From: a virus
Length of the DNA: 28,430 nt
Direction: 5' to 3' (one strand)
IMG/VR virus record: IMGVR_UViG_3300020195_000133
Span: 1-28,430 of that record
Below the pieces are notes generated by a model that was not told the DNA's origin, ran no database searches, and was given only the letters and a program-made list of their open reading frames with translations. How positions within the stretch are numbered: the first letter of the stretch is position 1; each line of letters opens with the position of its first letter. Of the stretch, positions 7,017-15,223 are shown in pieces. The translations under genes were made by a program, and so were the position numbers.

Positions 7017-7507
7017 CCGACCGACAAATTGGCTATCCGGCAACCTGGTCCCCCTGCAAGAGCTACCGCTACACCCTGTGGCGGCGGTGGAACAATTGGG
7101 GTGAGCGATACGTGCAGTTCATCGGATTGAATCCGTCGACGGCGACCGAATTGATCGACGACCCCACGGTCCTGCGCTGCATCAACTATGCGAAGGCCTG
7201 GGGATACGACGCCATGTGCATGACCAACCTCTTTGCCTACCGCGCGACCAATCCAAAAGTGATGAAAGCCGCGGCGGACCCGATCGGTTGGATGAATGAT
7301 CATTGGCTGAGGGAGATTGGTCAGCGTGCGGATGCGCGCCTCGCTTGCTGGGGTGCGCACGGCAAACACATCGGTCGCGCGGAGGGCGTGCTGCGAGAAT
7401 TCGCCGAACGCAACCTGCCGCTGCACTGCCTCAGCGTCACCAAAAGCGGCGAACCGGGCCACCCGCTCTACCTCCGCGGCGACCTCAGGCCGGTGCCGTA
7501 TGAGTGA
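7013..7507 (+). CDS. DUF1643 family protein
   Basis: The start at 7013 overlaps the previous stop and has GGAG eight bases upstream. The 164-aa protein has the signature blocks of DUF1643 (Pfam PF07799): YRYTLWRRWNNWGERYVQFI, GLNPSTATELIDDPTVLRC, WGYDAMCMTNLFAYRATNP, and a late LACWGAHGKH and CLSVTKSGEPGHPLYLRG. Length and block order match the family. The family is common in phages and bacteria and has no settled biochemical role. It is the last gene on this strand before the convergent junction with the virion operon. Confidence 0.9.
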   Translation: MTDRQIGYPATWSPCKSYRYTLWRRWNNWGERYVQFIGLNPSTATELIDDPTVLRCINYAKAWGYDAMCMTNLFAYRATNPKVMKAAADPIGWMNDHWLREIGQRADARLACWGAHGKHIGRAEGVLREFAERNLPLHCLSVTKSGEPGHPLYLRGDLRPVPYE

Positions 7508-7530
7508 TTCCGCGCGGAATTCTAGAATTC
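7507..7530. terminator. Overlapping palindromes at the convergent junction
   Basis: ATTCCGCGCGGAAT (7507-7520) and GAATTCTAGAATTC (7517-7530) are both perfect palindromes and overlap by four bases. They lie between the stop of the plus-strand DUF1643 gene and the end of the last minus-strand gene at 7542. The place suits a two-way terminator or a protein-binding site. The first palindrome recurs at 15878-15891 and 27631-27644. Neither has a spacer loop, so a binding site is at least as likely as a terminator. Confidence 0.4.
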
Positions 7531-7541
7531 TGGCCAATCGT

Positions 7542-7919
7542 TTACCCCTGCAATCGCTCCGGCAAATCGTTGAGCATTTCCGTGGAGAGATTCACGGCCA
7601 ACAGCGCATTGCGTAGCAATCCCTGCTGCTTTTCGTTTTCGGTCGCTACCGCCTCGGCCAGTGATCGCTCTAGAAGCTCAATGACCTTGGCATGCGCCCG
7701 CATCGCGCCGACGGCCCCTCTAAGAACGCACGGTGCACATGGCCCTTTCTTTTCCACGACGGCCGGCGCGGTGGCATCCGCCACACCTGCCGCAGATTTC
7801 TTGCCGCCGCACGACCCGCACTTCTTCCTTGCCGATGGCTCCGGTGACACCGTCCCGATCGTGGCCAGCCCGCCCGTCCGACTCGCATTTCCGGGTCGAT
7901 GTTCGATTTTCAGTGGCAT
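7542..7919 (-). CDS. Small protein with CxxC pairs, end of the virion operon
   Basis: A 125-aa protein starting three bases after the upstream stop. A basic, Gly/Ser-rich N-terminus carries KKCGSCGGKK and GPCAPC, which together could bind one zinc. The C-terminal half is a predicted helix (AHAKVIELLERSLAEAVATENEKQQGLL). No family is recognised. As the last gene of the structural operon, next to two other Cys-rich proteins, it may be a virion component or an assembly helper. This is inference from position. Confidence 0.65.
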   Translation of the reverse strand: MPLKIEHRPGNASRTGGLATIGTVSPEPSARKKCGSCGGKKSAAGVADATAPAVVEKKGPCAPCVLRGAVGAMRAHAKVIELLERSLAEAVATENEKQQGLLRNALLAVNLSTEMLNDLPERLQG

Positions 7920-7922
7920 GAT

Positions 7923-8561
7923 TTATGGTCCCGTTCCCGTTGGGTTGACAGTGCAAGTCAACTCCGACCAATCAAACCCCCAGGCGGCGTGCGAACTGAT
8001 ACTGGCCGGTACGCCGAGATTTTCAGTTGCCAGACAATCAAAAGGTGTCGCGTGCCAGGCACCGTACCAGATGATCTCAATCGGGAAAGCGTCATTGCCG
8101 GTAGTCAATGTGTTTTTCCAGCGACATCCCAGCTCCTCATCGCTCTCAACGCTGAGTATTGATGAAACTGGATCATTGGCCGGTGCCGACCCAAAATCCC
8201 ACAGCAGTAATTTTAACTGCGTAACTATCGGGTCTTCGCTGATCACGTGGTCGTGATCATCTTGGTGCGTACAACTGTCGCTATGGGCGAAATTGTTCAA
8301 GCCGACCCACAGCGTTTCCAAAGGCGGATCAAAATGCCACTGGTCGTCGCCGGTCCCGACGAATTGCAGTTCGTCGCCATACTCAATTCGTTCAATCTCC
8401 ACGGTCACCACTTCGTCGACCGTTTGCGTCCAGTTCCCGTCCCGCCAACTGCCGGAGATACAACATGGGCAGACCGCATCTGACGTATCACAGCAGCAAT
8501 CCGCGTGCATTGCTAGCGAGTCACCGATCCACAACAATTGATTGCCTAACCAGACTGGCAT
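7923..8561 (-). CDS. Cys-rich putative virion or tail-end protein
   Basis: The start at 8561 (MPVWLGNQLLWIGDSLAMHA) is set by a strong GAGGAGGTG at 8574-8566, inside the end of the upstream gene. A frame extension to 8624 exists but ignores that site. The 212-aa product has a dense Cys cluster, CCCDTSDAVCPCC, near residue 25, followed by a beta-rich body with an acidic, His-containing loop (SCTHQDDHDHV). Pattern and position match the neighbouring Cys-rich modular protein, so it is probably part of the same tail or surface structure. No homologue is named with confidence. Confidence 0.65.
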   Translation of the reverse strand: MPVWLGNQLLWIGDSLAMHADCCCDTSDAVCPCCISGSWRDGNWTQTVDEVVTVEIERIEYGDELQFVGTGDDQWHFDPPLETLWVGLNNFAHSDSCTHQDDHDHVISEDPIVTQLKLLLWDFGSAPANDPVSSILSVESDEELGCRWKNTLTTGNDAFPIEIIWYGAWHATPFDCLATENLGVPASISSHAAWGFDWSELTCTVNPTGTGP

Positions 8562-8562
8562 A

Positions 8563-10665
8563 TCACACCTCCTCGCATTCCGTACCGGCGATTGAAATTT
8601 CTTCCACGCAAACGCCAACGACATGCCCGCCCTCGCCGACGACTAGCGTATTCATCACCAAAATAAATTCATCGCCTGTGCCCTTTTTGAATTCGATACC
8701 CGGCGGAACCTTGCCGCGATATTCCGCCAATTGGCATAGCTCGCACGAATCGTATGGCCCCTGGTAGGCAATATGCGCGTTGGTTACCACTGCACTCCCT
8801 GTGGCAGTCGAGACTACCCAGCACTTCCCTTGGTACTTCACCCACTTGCCAACCGCATCGGCTAGATCGGTCGTTGTGATAATCGGGTCGGTGACAACTG
8901 GCGTGTAGCTGGTATTTTGCGAATCGTCTTTATCTGAGCAAGTATCGCACGAATTCGTCAGTTCATACTTAATCAGCAGATTGCAGCCATCGCACGAATA
9001 GTATTTTTTAGGTGGTGCCTTCGGGGTGAAAAGAACCTCTGCGCCCGTCCAGGTCGGCGTGTCGCTGGTAATCTGCCAGCAAGTATCGTCGTCGTCCCGC
9101 TTCACAAAATCGCCGACCGCGTACCCATGCCCGACCATATCGGAATACGTCACAATCACATCGGGCATCGACTCGGCACACTCGGTCAATTCCCACAAAT
9201 TGCAGCAGGCACATTCTGATTCCGTATCCTCCGCCGCTGGCACGCAATCCGTGTACACTTCCAGGACGGTGACTTCGTTACTGGTGCCGATTCCGCATTG
9301 CGTAGCTGGATCGTCTGCCTCGCTAATCCGATAACACTTTCCATCTGCAAGCCGTGCCACCTGCCCCAGATATTCCCGCAGGTCGAACGGCTCGGCCTCG
9401 GAATTCAGTGCCCGATAAGCGTAAATCACTTCTGGCGATTCGGCGGTACACTCGGTCAGCATCACACAGCCGCACAGGTCGCAATCGTTGCCGATATAGA
9501 CCATCCCCGCGCAGGCAGAGGGATTCTCCGAATCGCATTCGTCGTAGCCGGTGACTTTCCAGCATTCGCCCAAACGCCGAAAGACGGCTCCCGCTGTGAT
9601 CATTTCCGCAGCGGTCGCAGTTCCCAATGGCCCGTTGAATAGATACCGCAGGTCGCACTTCACCTCGATCGACTCGGGCGGCTCGGTTTCATCGCCGCAG
9701 CGAACCAGGGTGTAGCAATAGTTACATTTGCCGCACGCTTCTTGGGCGGAGACAATCGTGACCGTCTGCGTCCCCAGTACCTTAGGATCACTGATCGACA
9801 CCGTGTAGCAGGTGCCGTTATCCAGCTCGACAATGCGGCCGTCGTACTCGGCCAGATCCTGATTGGTGTACAGTACTGTAGAGGCACCCCCGGCACATTC
9901 GGTCAGCTTCCACTGGGCATTGCAATTCGGGCAGCTCGGATACGTCGCCACGATGACCACGCAGACCGCCGCCGTACACTCGGGATCTTCTTCTTCATTC
10001 CGCAGCCGCACGCGGTAACACTGACCATTGGCTTCCTTCACAATCAGATCGTTGTCTGCCTCGTACGACAGATCATTCTTGACATAGCGGTCGATCCATT
10101 TTTCACTGTCGGTGCAGTGCGTCAGCACGTACTCGACCGATTCGGAGTCGCTGCCGACGCCGATCCTCACAATCATCTCCTGCTCTGTCTCGCCATCCGG
10201 CGGAGACAATAGTTCGATCGGCCCCGATTCAGCACTGTTGAGATATGTCTGACCAGCGACAGGCACTGCAAAGCGATGATCTTCATTGATGACATTGACC
10301 CGCGCAATACAGACGCCGCTGACCTGTGCCACGCCAATCTTCTCGCTGGGAATTGGCTCCACTAGGATTGCGTAGCGCTGCTCTACCGGCTCGGCCACCG
10401 TGTCGGCGTCGAACCATAGATTTAGCGGATCCATTTGATCCAGCAGCAGTTCGCCGAGTTGCAGCACACTGCCGCGCGCCAAGTTTCCGCCGCTGCTATT
10501 CCTGAGCTTGATCCGGTCGCTGGAAAAATGCCCTGCCTTCGTCGGCCCCGGCCTTTCCGCGCCGTATTTGTGGGCTTCCACGATGTCGACCAAGTGATTG
10601 ACAAACGCTGCGCTTTTTAACGACGCCGGTGGGTAGCCTTGCCCCTGTGCAGCTTTGTCGGACAT
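8563..10665 (-). CDS. Cys-rich modular virion protein with six tandem modules
   Basis: A 700-aa protein. Residues 1-178 look like a structural head or tail domain (LRNSSGGNLARGSVLQLGEL). Residues 179-646 form six related modules at about 179-249, 252-317, 318-400, 401-489, 491-563 and 567-646. Each starts [YWV]xLTxC or close to it, has a G-x-C-[YW] core in the middle (GQCYRV, GTCYTV, GECWKV, GKCYRI, DTCWQI, GKCWVV), and ends in a CxxC (CPNC, CGKC, CDLC, CACC, CDGC, CELC). A non-modular end contains two more Cys. The pattern suggests metal-bound or disulfide-stabilised beta modules. Its position after the tape measure suggests a tail-tip, fibre or surface protein. The Cys-rich chain is unlike the other virion proteins here. 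Confidence 0.8.
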   Translation of the reverse strand: MSDKAAQGQGYPPASLKSAAFVNHLVDIVEAHKYGAERPGPTKAGHFSSDRIKLRNSSGGNLARGSVLQLGELLLDQMDPLNLWFDADTVAEPVEQRYAILVEPIPSEKIGVAQVSGVCIARVNVINEDHRFAVPVAGQTYLNSAESGPIELLSPPDGETEQEMIVRIGVGSDSESVEYVLTHCTDSEKWIDRYVKNDLSYEADNDLIVKEANGQCYRVRLRNEEEDPECTAAVCVVIVATYPSCPNCNAQWKLTECAGGASTVLYTNQDLAEYDGRIVELDNGTCYTVSISDPKVLGTQTVTIVSAQEACGKCNYCYTLVRCGDETEPPESIEVKCDLRYLFNGPLGTATAAEMITAGAVFRRLGECWKVTGYDECDSENPSACAGMVYIGNDCDLCGCVMLTECTAESPEVIYAYRALNSEAEPFDLREYLGQVARLADGKCYRISEADDPATQCGIGTSNEVTVLEVYTDCVPAAEDTESECACCNLWELTECAESMPDVIVTYSDMVGHGYAVGDFVKRDDDDTCWQITSDTPTWTGAEVLFTPKAPPKKYYSCDGCNLLIKYELTNSCDTCSDKDDSQNTSYTPVVTDPIITTTDLADAVGKWVKYQGKCWVVSTATGSAVVTNAHIAYQGPYDSCELCQLAEYRGKVPPGIEFKKGTGDEFILVMNTLVVGEGGHVVGVCVEEISIAGTECEEV

Positions 10666-10667
10666 GA

Positions 10668-11474
10668 TCAGCTCCAGCCGAAGGTTGAAGAAAAGTCGAT
10701 CTCGTCATAGACCCGTTCGATATGCACTCGCGATGGCTCCTTCGTGGGAAACCCGGCCGCGAACGAGTCCTGGAATTCAATCCAGGCATAGTGGTGACCC
10801 TTCTTGACGATGCCGGTGATTTCACCCAGCGTCAGCGACGATTCGTTCGGAATGATGATGAACTGATAGCTGAGTTCCGCTTCCTTTTCGCTCCCGTCTC
10901 CGCCGCTCGCTCCGGCAAATAGCATTTCGCCGCCGGCCCAGACCAGAAACGGATTCAGATTCACACTGCCGGTGGCGTTCCCCAGAATTTTTACGAAATT
11001 GAGATTCACCACCCCCTCGGGATGTCGGAAATTACAGGTCAATTTCAAGGCGGGAATGATGATATCCGCCCCTTCGATTTCTCCCTCGCGCGTCACCCCG
11101 ATCGAACTCTTGAACATGTTCGCCAGGCTCGGTCCCAAGTCGGGATAACTGGCCATGTGCTGCTTGGCCGCCTTGATCTTCACAGTCGCCCCCGACGTAT
11201 CGAATGAGAAGTCGTAACTGCCGGTCTCGTGCTTTTTCGGTCCGTACGGCACCGTCACGATGTAGCGTGCATATCCGTCAGGATCGACTTGGATGTCTTG
11301 GCGATAGAGCACGCCGGAGAGCGCGTACAACGTCGACGGTGTCCCGGTTTTGGCATACAGCCGCACAATCGAATCGTTCGGCTCGCCGGCCGCCAGGTGA
11401 CGCATTGTCAGGCTCGGCGGCTCCATCGTGCTGGCCCGCGAATCGGGAATTTCGTCGAAGGTAAAGTTCGGCAT
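10668..11474 (-). CDS. Putative phage tail-side structural protein
   Basis: A 268-aa, Cys-poor, beta-rich protein (MPNFTFDEIPDSRASTMEPP...). It lies directly after the tape measure gene and two bases before the Cys-rich modular gene. In long-tailed phages this slot holds distal-tail or tail-tip proteins, so a distal-tail or baseplate-type part is likely. No signature motif is recognised. A stretch SASGGDGSEKE-like loop near residue 195 splits two beta-rich halves. No strong Shine-Dalgarno sequence is seen, so translation may be coupled to the upstream gene. Confidence 0.6.
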   Translation of the reverse strand: MPNFTFDEIPDSRASTMEPPSLTMRHLAAGEPNDSIVRLYAKTGTPSTLYALSGVLYRQDIQVDPDGYARYIVTVPYGPKKHETGSYDFSFDTSGATVKIKAAKQHMASYPDLGPSLANMFKSSIGVTREGEIEGADIIIPALKLTCNFRHPEGVVNLNFVKILGNATGSVNLNPFLVWAGGEMLFAGASGGDGSEKEAELSYQFIIIPNESSLTLGEITGIVKKGHHYAWIEFQDSFAAGFPTKEPSRVHIERVYDEIDFSSTFGWS

Positions 11475-11493
11475 GGCGCTAGTTGGTCCGGGT

Positions 11494-13665
11494 TTAGGCC
11501 CCCATGACCGGGCCTTTCTTCTGCTTGATATCCTTCAGATGTTTGTTAATCTGTTTCAATTCATTCAGTTCGGGCTTGTCGGCCCCTGCGCGCAGCGCCG
11601 CGCCACTAAAGGCTCCAAAGATGTCGTCACTGATTTCACCACTCTTCTTGGGAATAAACTTCCCCCGATTGGCGTCGTCATTGCGTGCCGCTGCGGCCGC
11701 CCGTGCGGCCTCAGCCGCCGCTTGCTCGCGTAGTTTCCGCAGCTCTTCGACGGCCGCATCGGCAGCCATTTGGGCCGCGTTCGCACCACCATCTACCTCC
11801 GCCTTAAAATCGTCTGTCGACTTATCAGTATCCGCATCGGCCTGCTGCTTCATCAGATCCAGCACGCTCAGCGCATTACCTGCCATCAAGTCAATGTCTT
11901 CCGATACGCCCCCACTGATTAACTTGCGAATGTCGTAATTGAGATTCTGCCCCGCATATTCCATCAGCCGTTCGTTTTCTTTGATGCTATCTTCGATTTC
12001 CTGTGAACTACGAACCCCGTATTCATAGTTGGGATCGTGTTGGCTACCGCCGGGCGCTAAGGTTGCGTTCACATACGTTCCCTTCCACGGACCAGAGGTA
12101 TGTTTCGTTAACGGATGACCCAGTCCGCCGGGCGCTAAGTCTGCGTTGTATTGCTTCCCACCTGGCTTGAACTCGGGATCCATGAATTTCTGACCCTTGG
12201 CCTCTGCTTCCTTTGCTTGTTTTAGGGCGACTTTATCCAGGTCTCTTTTATCTGTGTATTCCTGCACTTTTTTCACTGCTTGGTCGCGGGCCTCCTTTTG
12301 CCTTTCATCTAAATCCGTGCCGTCCCCAAATACACTCCACAACATCGGGCTATCGATAATCACACCGCTGACGTTTTTCACGGCCTGCTTCCACGTCTTG
12401 ATGACCCATTCGAGGGCGCTAGCAAATCCCTTAATGATGCCGCCGGTGAAGATGTCCCACACCATAGCCATCGCTTTCACGGCCTTTTTCCAGGCACCTT
12501 TGAAATTGCCACCGAGAATGTCTTTGCCGATTCCACCAATCATGTCACCAAACGCGCCTCCAAAAGCTTTACTGATCTTTGCAATACCTTGCAGCATGGC
12601 CACCTTGAGTCCGGTAATCGCGATCTGACCCGCCAGCGCCAGATTCCCCGCGCGCAGCGCATCCATGATGCCGCCAAACGTGGTGCTGAACGTGTTGCCC
12701 AGCTCGGCCAGCAGACTGAACATGTTGTTCGTGGCGATGCGTCCAGATTTGGTGAACTGCGACCAGGCATAGACCGAACCGATCAGCGCAGCGACAATCA
12801 GACCAATTGGGCTGAACACCAATCCCAATACCGTGGCAATGGTTGAAAGCAGTGCTGCCACACCGCCGATGGCGATGGCGATAAATTTGAAGGCCAACGC
12901 CAAACCCATCACCACTGAACCCGTCGCGACTAACACGATTCCAATCTTGGCCAGAATGCCAAACAGGTGCTGATTCTCGCGCACCCATTTGCCGACTGAA
13001 GTCGCCACGCGCTGCGCACCCTGAATCATGTCCTTCATCGCCGGCACAATGGCCGCACCCACCGTGATCGCCATAAATCGAATCGACTTGGACAGGTTCC
13101 CCAGCATGTCCCCGAATTCTTCGGCCGCCGCGGCGTCCTCACTGCTCAACACAAATCCCAGTTCGCGTGCCTCTTCACGCAGCGCCTGTAGGCTGTCCAG
13201 CATCGGTATCAACTGCGGGCCACTCTTGCCAAACAGCTCAATCGCTTTAGCCGCCTTTTTGGACGGATCTTCAATGGCAGCGATCAGAGCCGCGTACCGA
13301 TCAAAGTCTTCGATCTTCTTCCCTTGTTTGGCCAGCTTGAGCAGCGCCATTTCGACCGTTTCGATCGACGTGCCGGACTGTTCGGCGGCGTGCGATAGTT
13401 CGCTGAGCGATTCGACCGAAACACCGGTCCGGTCGCTCATGTCTTTGAGTTTGGAAGCGAAGTTCTCAAACGTCTTGACGGCATAAATAAGAGGACCAAC
13501 AATCGCCGATCCGGCTGCCGCGATGATCGCCCCGATCTCGGCGATTTCAGTGCTAAAACTTCTCAAACGTTTGCTGGCATCGGATAGACCGCGTACGAAT
13601 GCGCCATCTTTCAGCGTCAATTCGACAAAGGCCCTTCCCGCGCGGATATCGCCGGCGTCTGCCAT
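11494..13665 (-). CDS. Phage tail tape measure protein
   Basis: A 723-aa protein with the usual tape measure build: a charged, helical N-terminus (FVELTLKDGAFVRGLSDASK, then KRLRSFSTEIAEIGAIIAAA), the TP901-type segment DMSDRTGVSVESLSELSHAA, long helical stretches, and a hydrophobic middle (about residues 225-300, GIVLVATGSVVMGLALAFKF). Gly-rich amphipathic repeats, an Ala-rich coiled coil and a Lys-rich tail follow. The protein sets tail length and is ejected with DNA. At about 0.15 nm per residue it would imply a tail near 100 nm. The start has GGAG upstream. It follows the tail chaperone genes, the standard order in long-tailed phages. Confidence 0.92.
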   Translation of the reverse strand: MADAGDIRAGRAFVELTLKDGAFVRGLSDASKRLRSFSTEIAEIGAIIAAAGSAIVGPLIYAVKTFENFASKLKDMSDRTGVSVESLSELSHAAEQSGTSIETVEMALLKLAKQGKKIEDFDRYAALIAAIEDPSKKAAKAIELFGKSGPQLIPMLDSLQALREEARELGFVLSSEDAAAAEEFGDMLGNLSKSIRFMAITVGAAIVPAMKDMIQGAQRVATSVGKWVRENQHLFGILAKIGIVLVATGSVVMGLALAFKFIAIAIGGVAALLSTIATVLGLVFSPIGLIVAALIGSVYAWSQFTKSGRIATNNMFSLLAELGNTFSTTFGGIMDALRAGNLALAGQIAITGLKVAMLQGIAKISKAFGGAFGDMIGGIGKDILGGNFKGAWKKAVKAMAMVWDIFTGGIIKGFASALEWVIKTWKQAVKNVSGVIIDSPMLWSVFGDGTDLDERQKEARDQAVKKVQEYTDKRDLDKVALKQAKEAEAKGQKFMDPEFKPGGKQYNADLAPGGLGHPLTKHTSGPWKGTYVNATLAPGGSQHDPNYEYGVRSSQEIEDSIKENERLMEYAGQNLNYDIRKLISGGVSEDIDLMAGNALSVLDLMKQQADADTDKSTDDFKAEVDGGANAAQMAADAAVEELRKLREQAAAEAARAAAAARNDDANRGKFIPKKSGEISDDIFGAFSGAALRAGADKPELNELKQINKHLKDIKQKKGPVMGA

Positions 13666-13692
13666 CGTTCAGCTCCATTAAATACAGTCAGC

Positions 13693-13745
13693 GTCATTCC
13701 CGCGCAGGCGGGAATCTAGCATCGCCGGTACTCCGGCCAATCAAC
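13693..13745. repeat. Composite intergenic repeat (GTCATTCCCGC plus GCCGGTACTCCGG)
   Basis: TTCCCGCGCAGGCGGGAA forms an 8-bp hairpin core (unit 13693-13719), followed at once by TCGCCGGTACTCCGGCC and an AATCAAC tail (13722-13745). The same two units in the same order, the second one decayed, occur at 14410-14451. The TCA at 13741-13743 in the repeat tail is the stop codon of the chaperone extension on the minus strand. Confidence 0.8.
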
Positions 13746-13947
13746 ACCTCGTCAACTGCTCCAGCAGGATCGGGTTGTACGGAATCTTTTCGGCCGCCCC
13801 GGCCTGCGCAGCTCCCTGTGTCATGCCGAGCATCCGCGCCTTGCCGAGTGCCATCCAATACAGTTCACCAAGCGTCAATCCGCAGACGGAGACGCCGCAG
13901 AAACCGGCCAGCTCGTAGCACTGGATAACTGGGTCAGTATTTTCTTG
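13741..13947 (-). CDS. Tail chaperone frameshift extension (gpT-like)
   Basis: In the -1 frame relative to the tail chaperone gene, an open stretch without a plausible start reads QENTDPVIQCYELAGFCGVS and continues GLTLGELYWMALGKARMLG to a stop at 13741. This is the residue pattern of the T part of phage G/GT tail assembly chaperones. It overlaps the end of the 0-frame gene, which stops at 13875. A -1 slip before the junction would produce a fusion of about 213 residues. The only internal ATG (MALGKAR) would lose the conserved front part. I see no canonical slippery heptamer; the A-rich run AAGAAAAT at 13946-13939 is the best candidate place. Confidence 0.7.
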   Translation of the reverse strand, partial: QENTDPVIQCYELAGFCGVSVCGLTLGELYWMALGKARMLGMTQGAAQAGAAEKIPYNPILLEQLTRC

Positions 13948-14381
13948 GTTTCCGTTTGCACTCGCTGATCCATCGCCTCGAGTACTTGCCGCTCCAGTTC
14001 GGGATCGTTGATCGCTGCCATCGCCTTCAGAAATCCCGCTTCTTCGAACTTCTGATTCTGTGCGGCGATCGCGGTCAGAAGATCCCGCTTCCGCTCGGGG
14101 AAAAAATCTTTGATGGCCTCCAGCAATGCGGCCGTCGCATCGTCGATCGCGTTACCGACCAGTGCCTCCCCAAACTGCGTCTGTGTCACCTCCTTGGCGT
14201 CGTTTTCACACAACACCCAGAGCACATTGACTAGCAGGCAGGGATCGTCAGACATCTGACTGTAGGCATTCCCCTCGACATCGGTCAGATTCACGTTGCA
14301 CCTGGAGCGCACGCTCTGAATCTTGGGAGCGTCCAGCTTGACGATCCACTCGCGCTTATTGGCATCTTTAAAAACGGGCAT
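13875..14381 (-). CDS. Tail assembly chaperone (gpG-like)
   Basis: The start at 14381 (MPVFKDANKREWIVKLDAPK) has AGGAG six to seven bases upstream. An earlier ATG at 14396 is less likely. The 168-aa protein has a beta-rich front (REWIVKLD), a helical middle (CLLVNVLWVLCENDAKEVTQ), and a helical tail (FFPERKRDLLTAIAAQNQKF). This build, a position just before the tape measure gene, and the overlapping -1 frame extension match the lambda G/GT system. Such proteins coat the tape measure during tail assembly and are not in the finished virion. Confidence 0.82.
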   Translation of the reverse strand: MPVFKDANKREWIVKLDAPKIQSVRSRCNVNLTDVEGNAYSQMSDDPCLLVNVLWVLCENDAKEVTQTQFGEALVGNAIDDATAALLEAIKDFFPERKRDLLTAIAAQNQKFEEAGFLKAMAAINDPELERQVLEAMDQRVQTETKKILTQLSSATSWPVSAASPSAD

Positions 14382-14409
14382 CTTCTTCTCCTGCACTAGT
14401 TTGTGTTAT

Positions 14410-14451
14410 GTCATTCCCGCGCAGGCGGGAATCCAGTATCGTCGGCACTCC
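14410..14451. repeat. Second copy of the composite intergenic repeat
   Basis: GTCATTCCCGCGCAGGCGGG opens the unit at 14410-14436, and a decayed GTCGGCACTCC follows to 14451. It fills the gap between the tail chaperone start and the end of the upstream paralogue gene. The first unit is a widespread bacterial palindromic repeat type; the order of the two units matches 13693-13745. Confidence 0.75.
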
Positions 14452-14459
14452 AGACCGCA

Positions 14460-15077
14460 CTACACCGCCGCGTCCAACACATCCAACAACACGGTCAGCT
14501 TCAACACCGATTCGTCCGTCGTGCTGGGGTTTGAAACGGCCACGTAATTCATGGCATCGCCGCCGACGGGATTCGCCGTGCCCCCTGTCACATCCCAGAC
14601 TCGCGGCACGTTGGCCGTTAGGTCGACGGCCAGTATGTTGTTGTCCGAGATGATCTCTCGAAAATCGCAATGCGCCGATCCGCTCGACTCCAATGCCAGC
14701 AGTGACATTTTTGGGCCGTTGAAGTTGAATGGCAGCTTGCTTCGCACGCAGACCACCACCTGGGTCAGGTTGGAGGGCAATGTGCCGGTGCCTTCATCAA
14801 ACGGCACCGACGTACCCGACACCGTCCCCACCGTCACGCCGTACAACACACCTCCATCCCAATGGATGTCGACACTGGCACCGGTGGTAATGCCGTGGCC
14901 GCCCGAGGACATTGTGATTGTGCCGGTGTCGCCATCGGTTCGTGTGGTCAACTGTCCCGCTTTGCCGACGGGAATGGTGACTTCGTACTGATACAAGCCG
15001 CTATTGGTGCGCACGTTCTGCCGGCTGATTCGCGCGCCGGAACCGTCGACGATAATACTGGCATCTACTTGCGGCAT
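14460..15077 (-). CDS. Virion protein paralogue B (tail region)
   Basis: The start at 15077 (MPQVDASIIVDGSGARISRQ) has GAGGTGG seven bases upstream. An ATG at 15122 would lie in the intergenic repeat. With this start the protein (205 aa) aligns without gaps to paralogue A at residues 38-94, with 49 of 57 positions identical (GKAGQLTTRTD, TGTITMSSG, HGITTG, VDIHWDGG, VTVGTVSGTSVPFD). The flanks have diverged. The beta-rich, Gly/Thr-rich make-up suggests a virion surface or tail protein. The place between tail tube and chaperone suggests a second tail tube-like or decoration protein. No family is named with confidence. Confidence 0.7.
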   Translation of the reverse strand: MPQVDASIIVDGSGARISRQNVRTNSGLYQYEVTIPVGKAGQLTTRTDGDTGTITMSSGGHGITTGASVDIHWDGGVLYGVTVGTVSGTSVPFDEGTGTLPSNLTQVVVCVRSKLPFNFNGPKMSLLALESSGSAHCDFREIISDNNILAVDLTANVPRVWDVTGGTANPVGGDAMNYVAVSNPSTTDESVLKLTVLLDVLDAAV

Positions 15078-15101
15078 TTGTGCCACCTCGCTGGCTGTGT
15101 C

Positions 15102-15222
15102 TATTGGTCGGAGTACCGACATTGGGTGCCACTGCTGGCTTGTCCAGCAGTGCTTGTCTCTGCGCGTCCTTCGCGCTCTCTGCGTCCTCTGCGGTGCAGT
15201 ATTTATTTGTCGGAATACCGAC
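15102..15222. repeat. Cluster of four repeat types between the two paralogues
   Basis: The gap holds TATTGGTCGGAGTACCGAC (15102-15120), a perfect hairpin with a 9-bp stem CACTGCTGG and five-base loop (15130-15152), a direct-repeat-like stretch with TCTGCGCGTCC and TCTGCGTCCTCTGCGG (about 15157-15194), and ATTTGTCGGAATACCGAC (15205-15222). All are typical of dispersed chromosome repeats rather than phage genes. Part of the set recurs upstream of paralogue A. Confidence 0.85.
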
Positions 15223-15223
15223 C

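Noticed and set aside
15157-15194. TCTGCGCGTCC / TCTGCGTCCTCTGCGG stretch as a possible coding minisatellite
   Set aside because: It lies between stop and start codons of the two paralogues and resembles a common dispersed chromosome repeat; no frame is extended by it in a convincing way.
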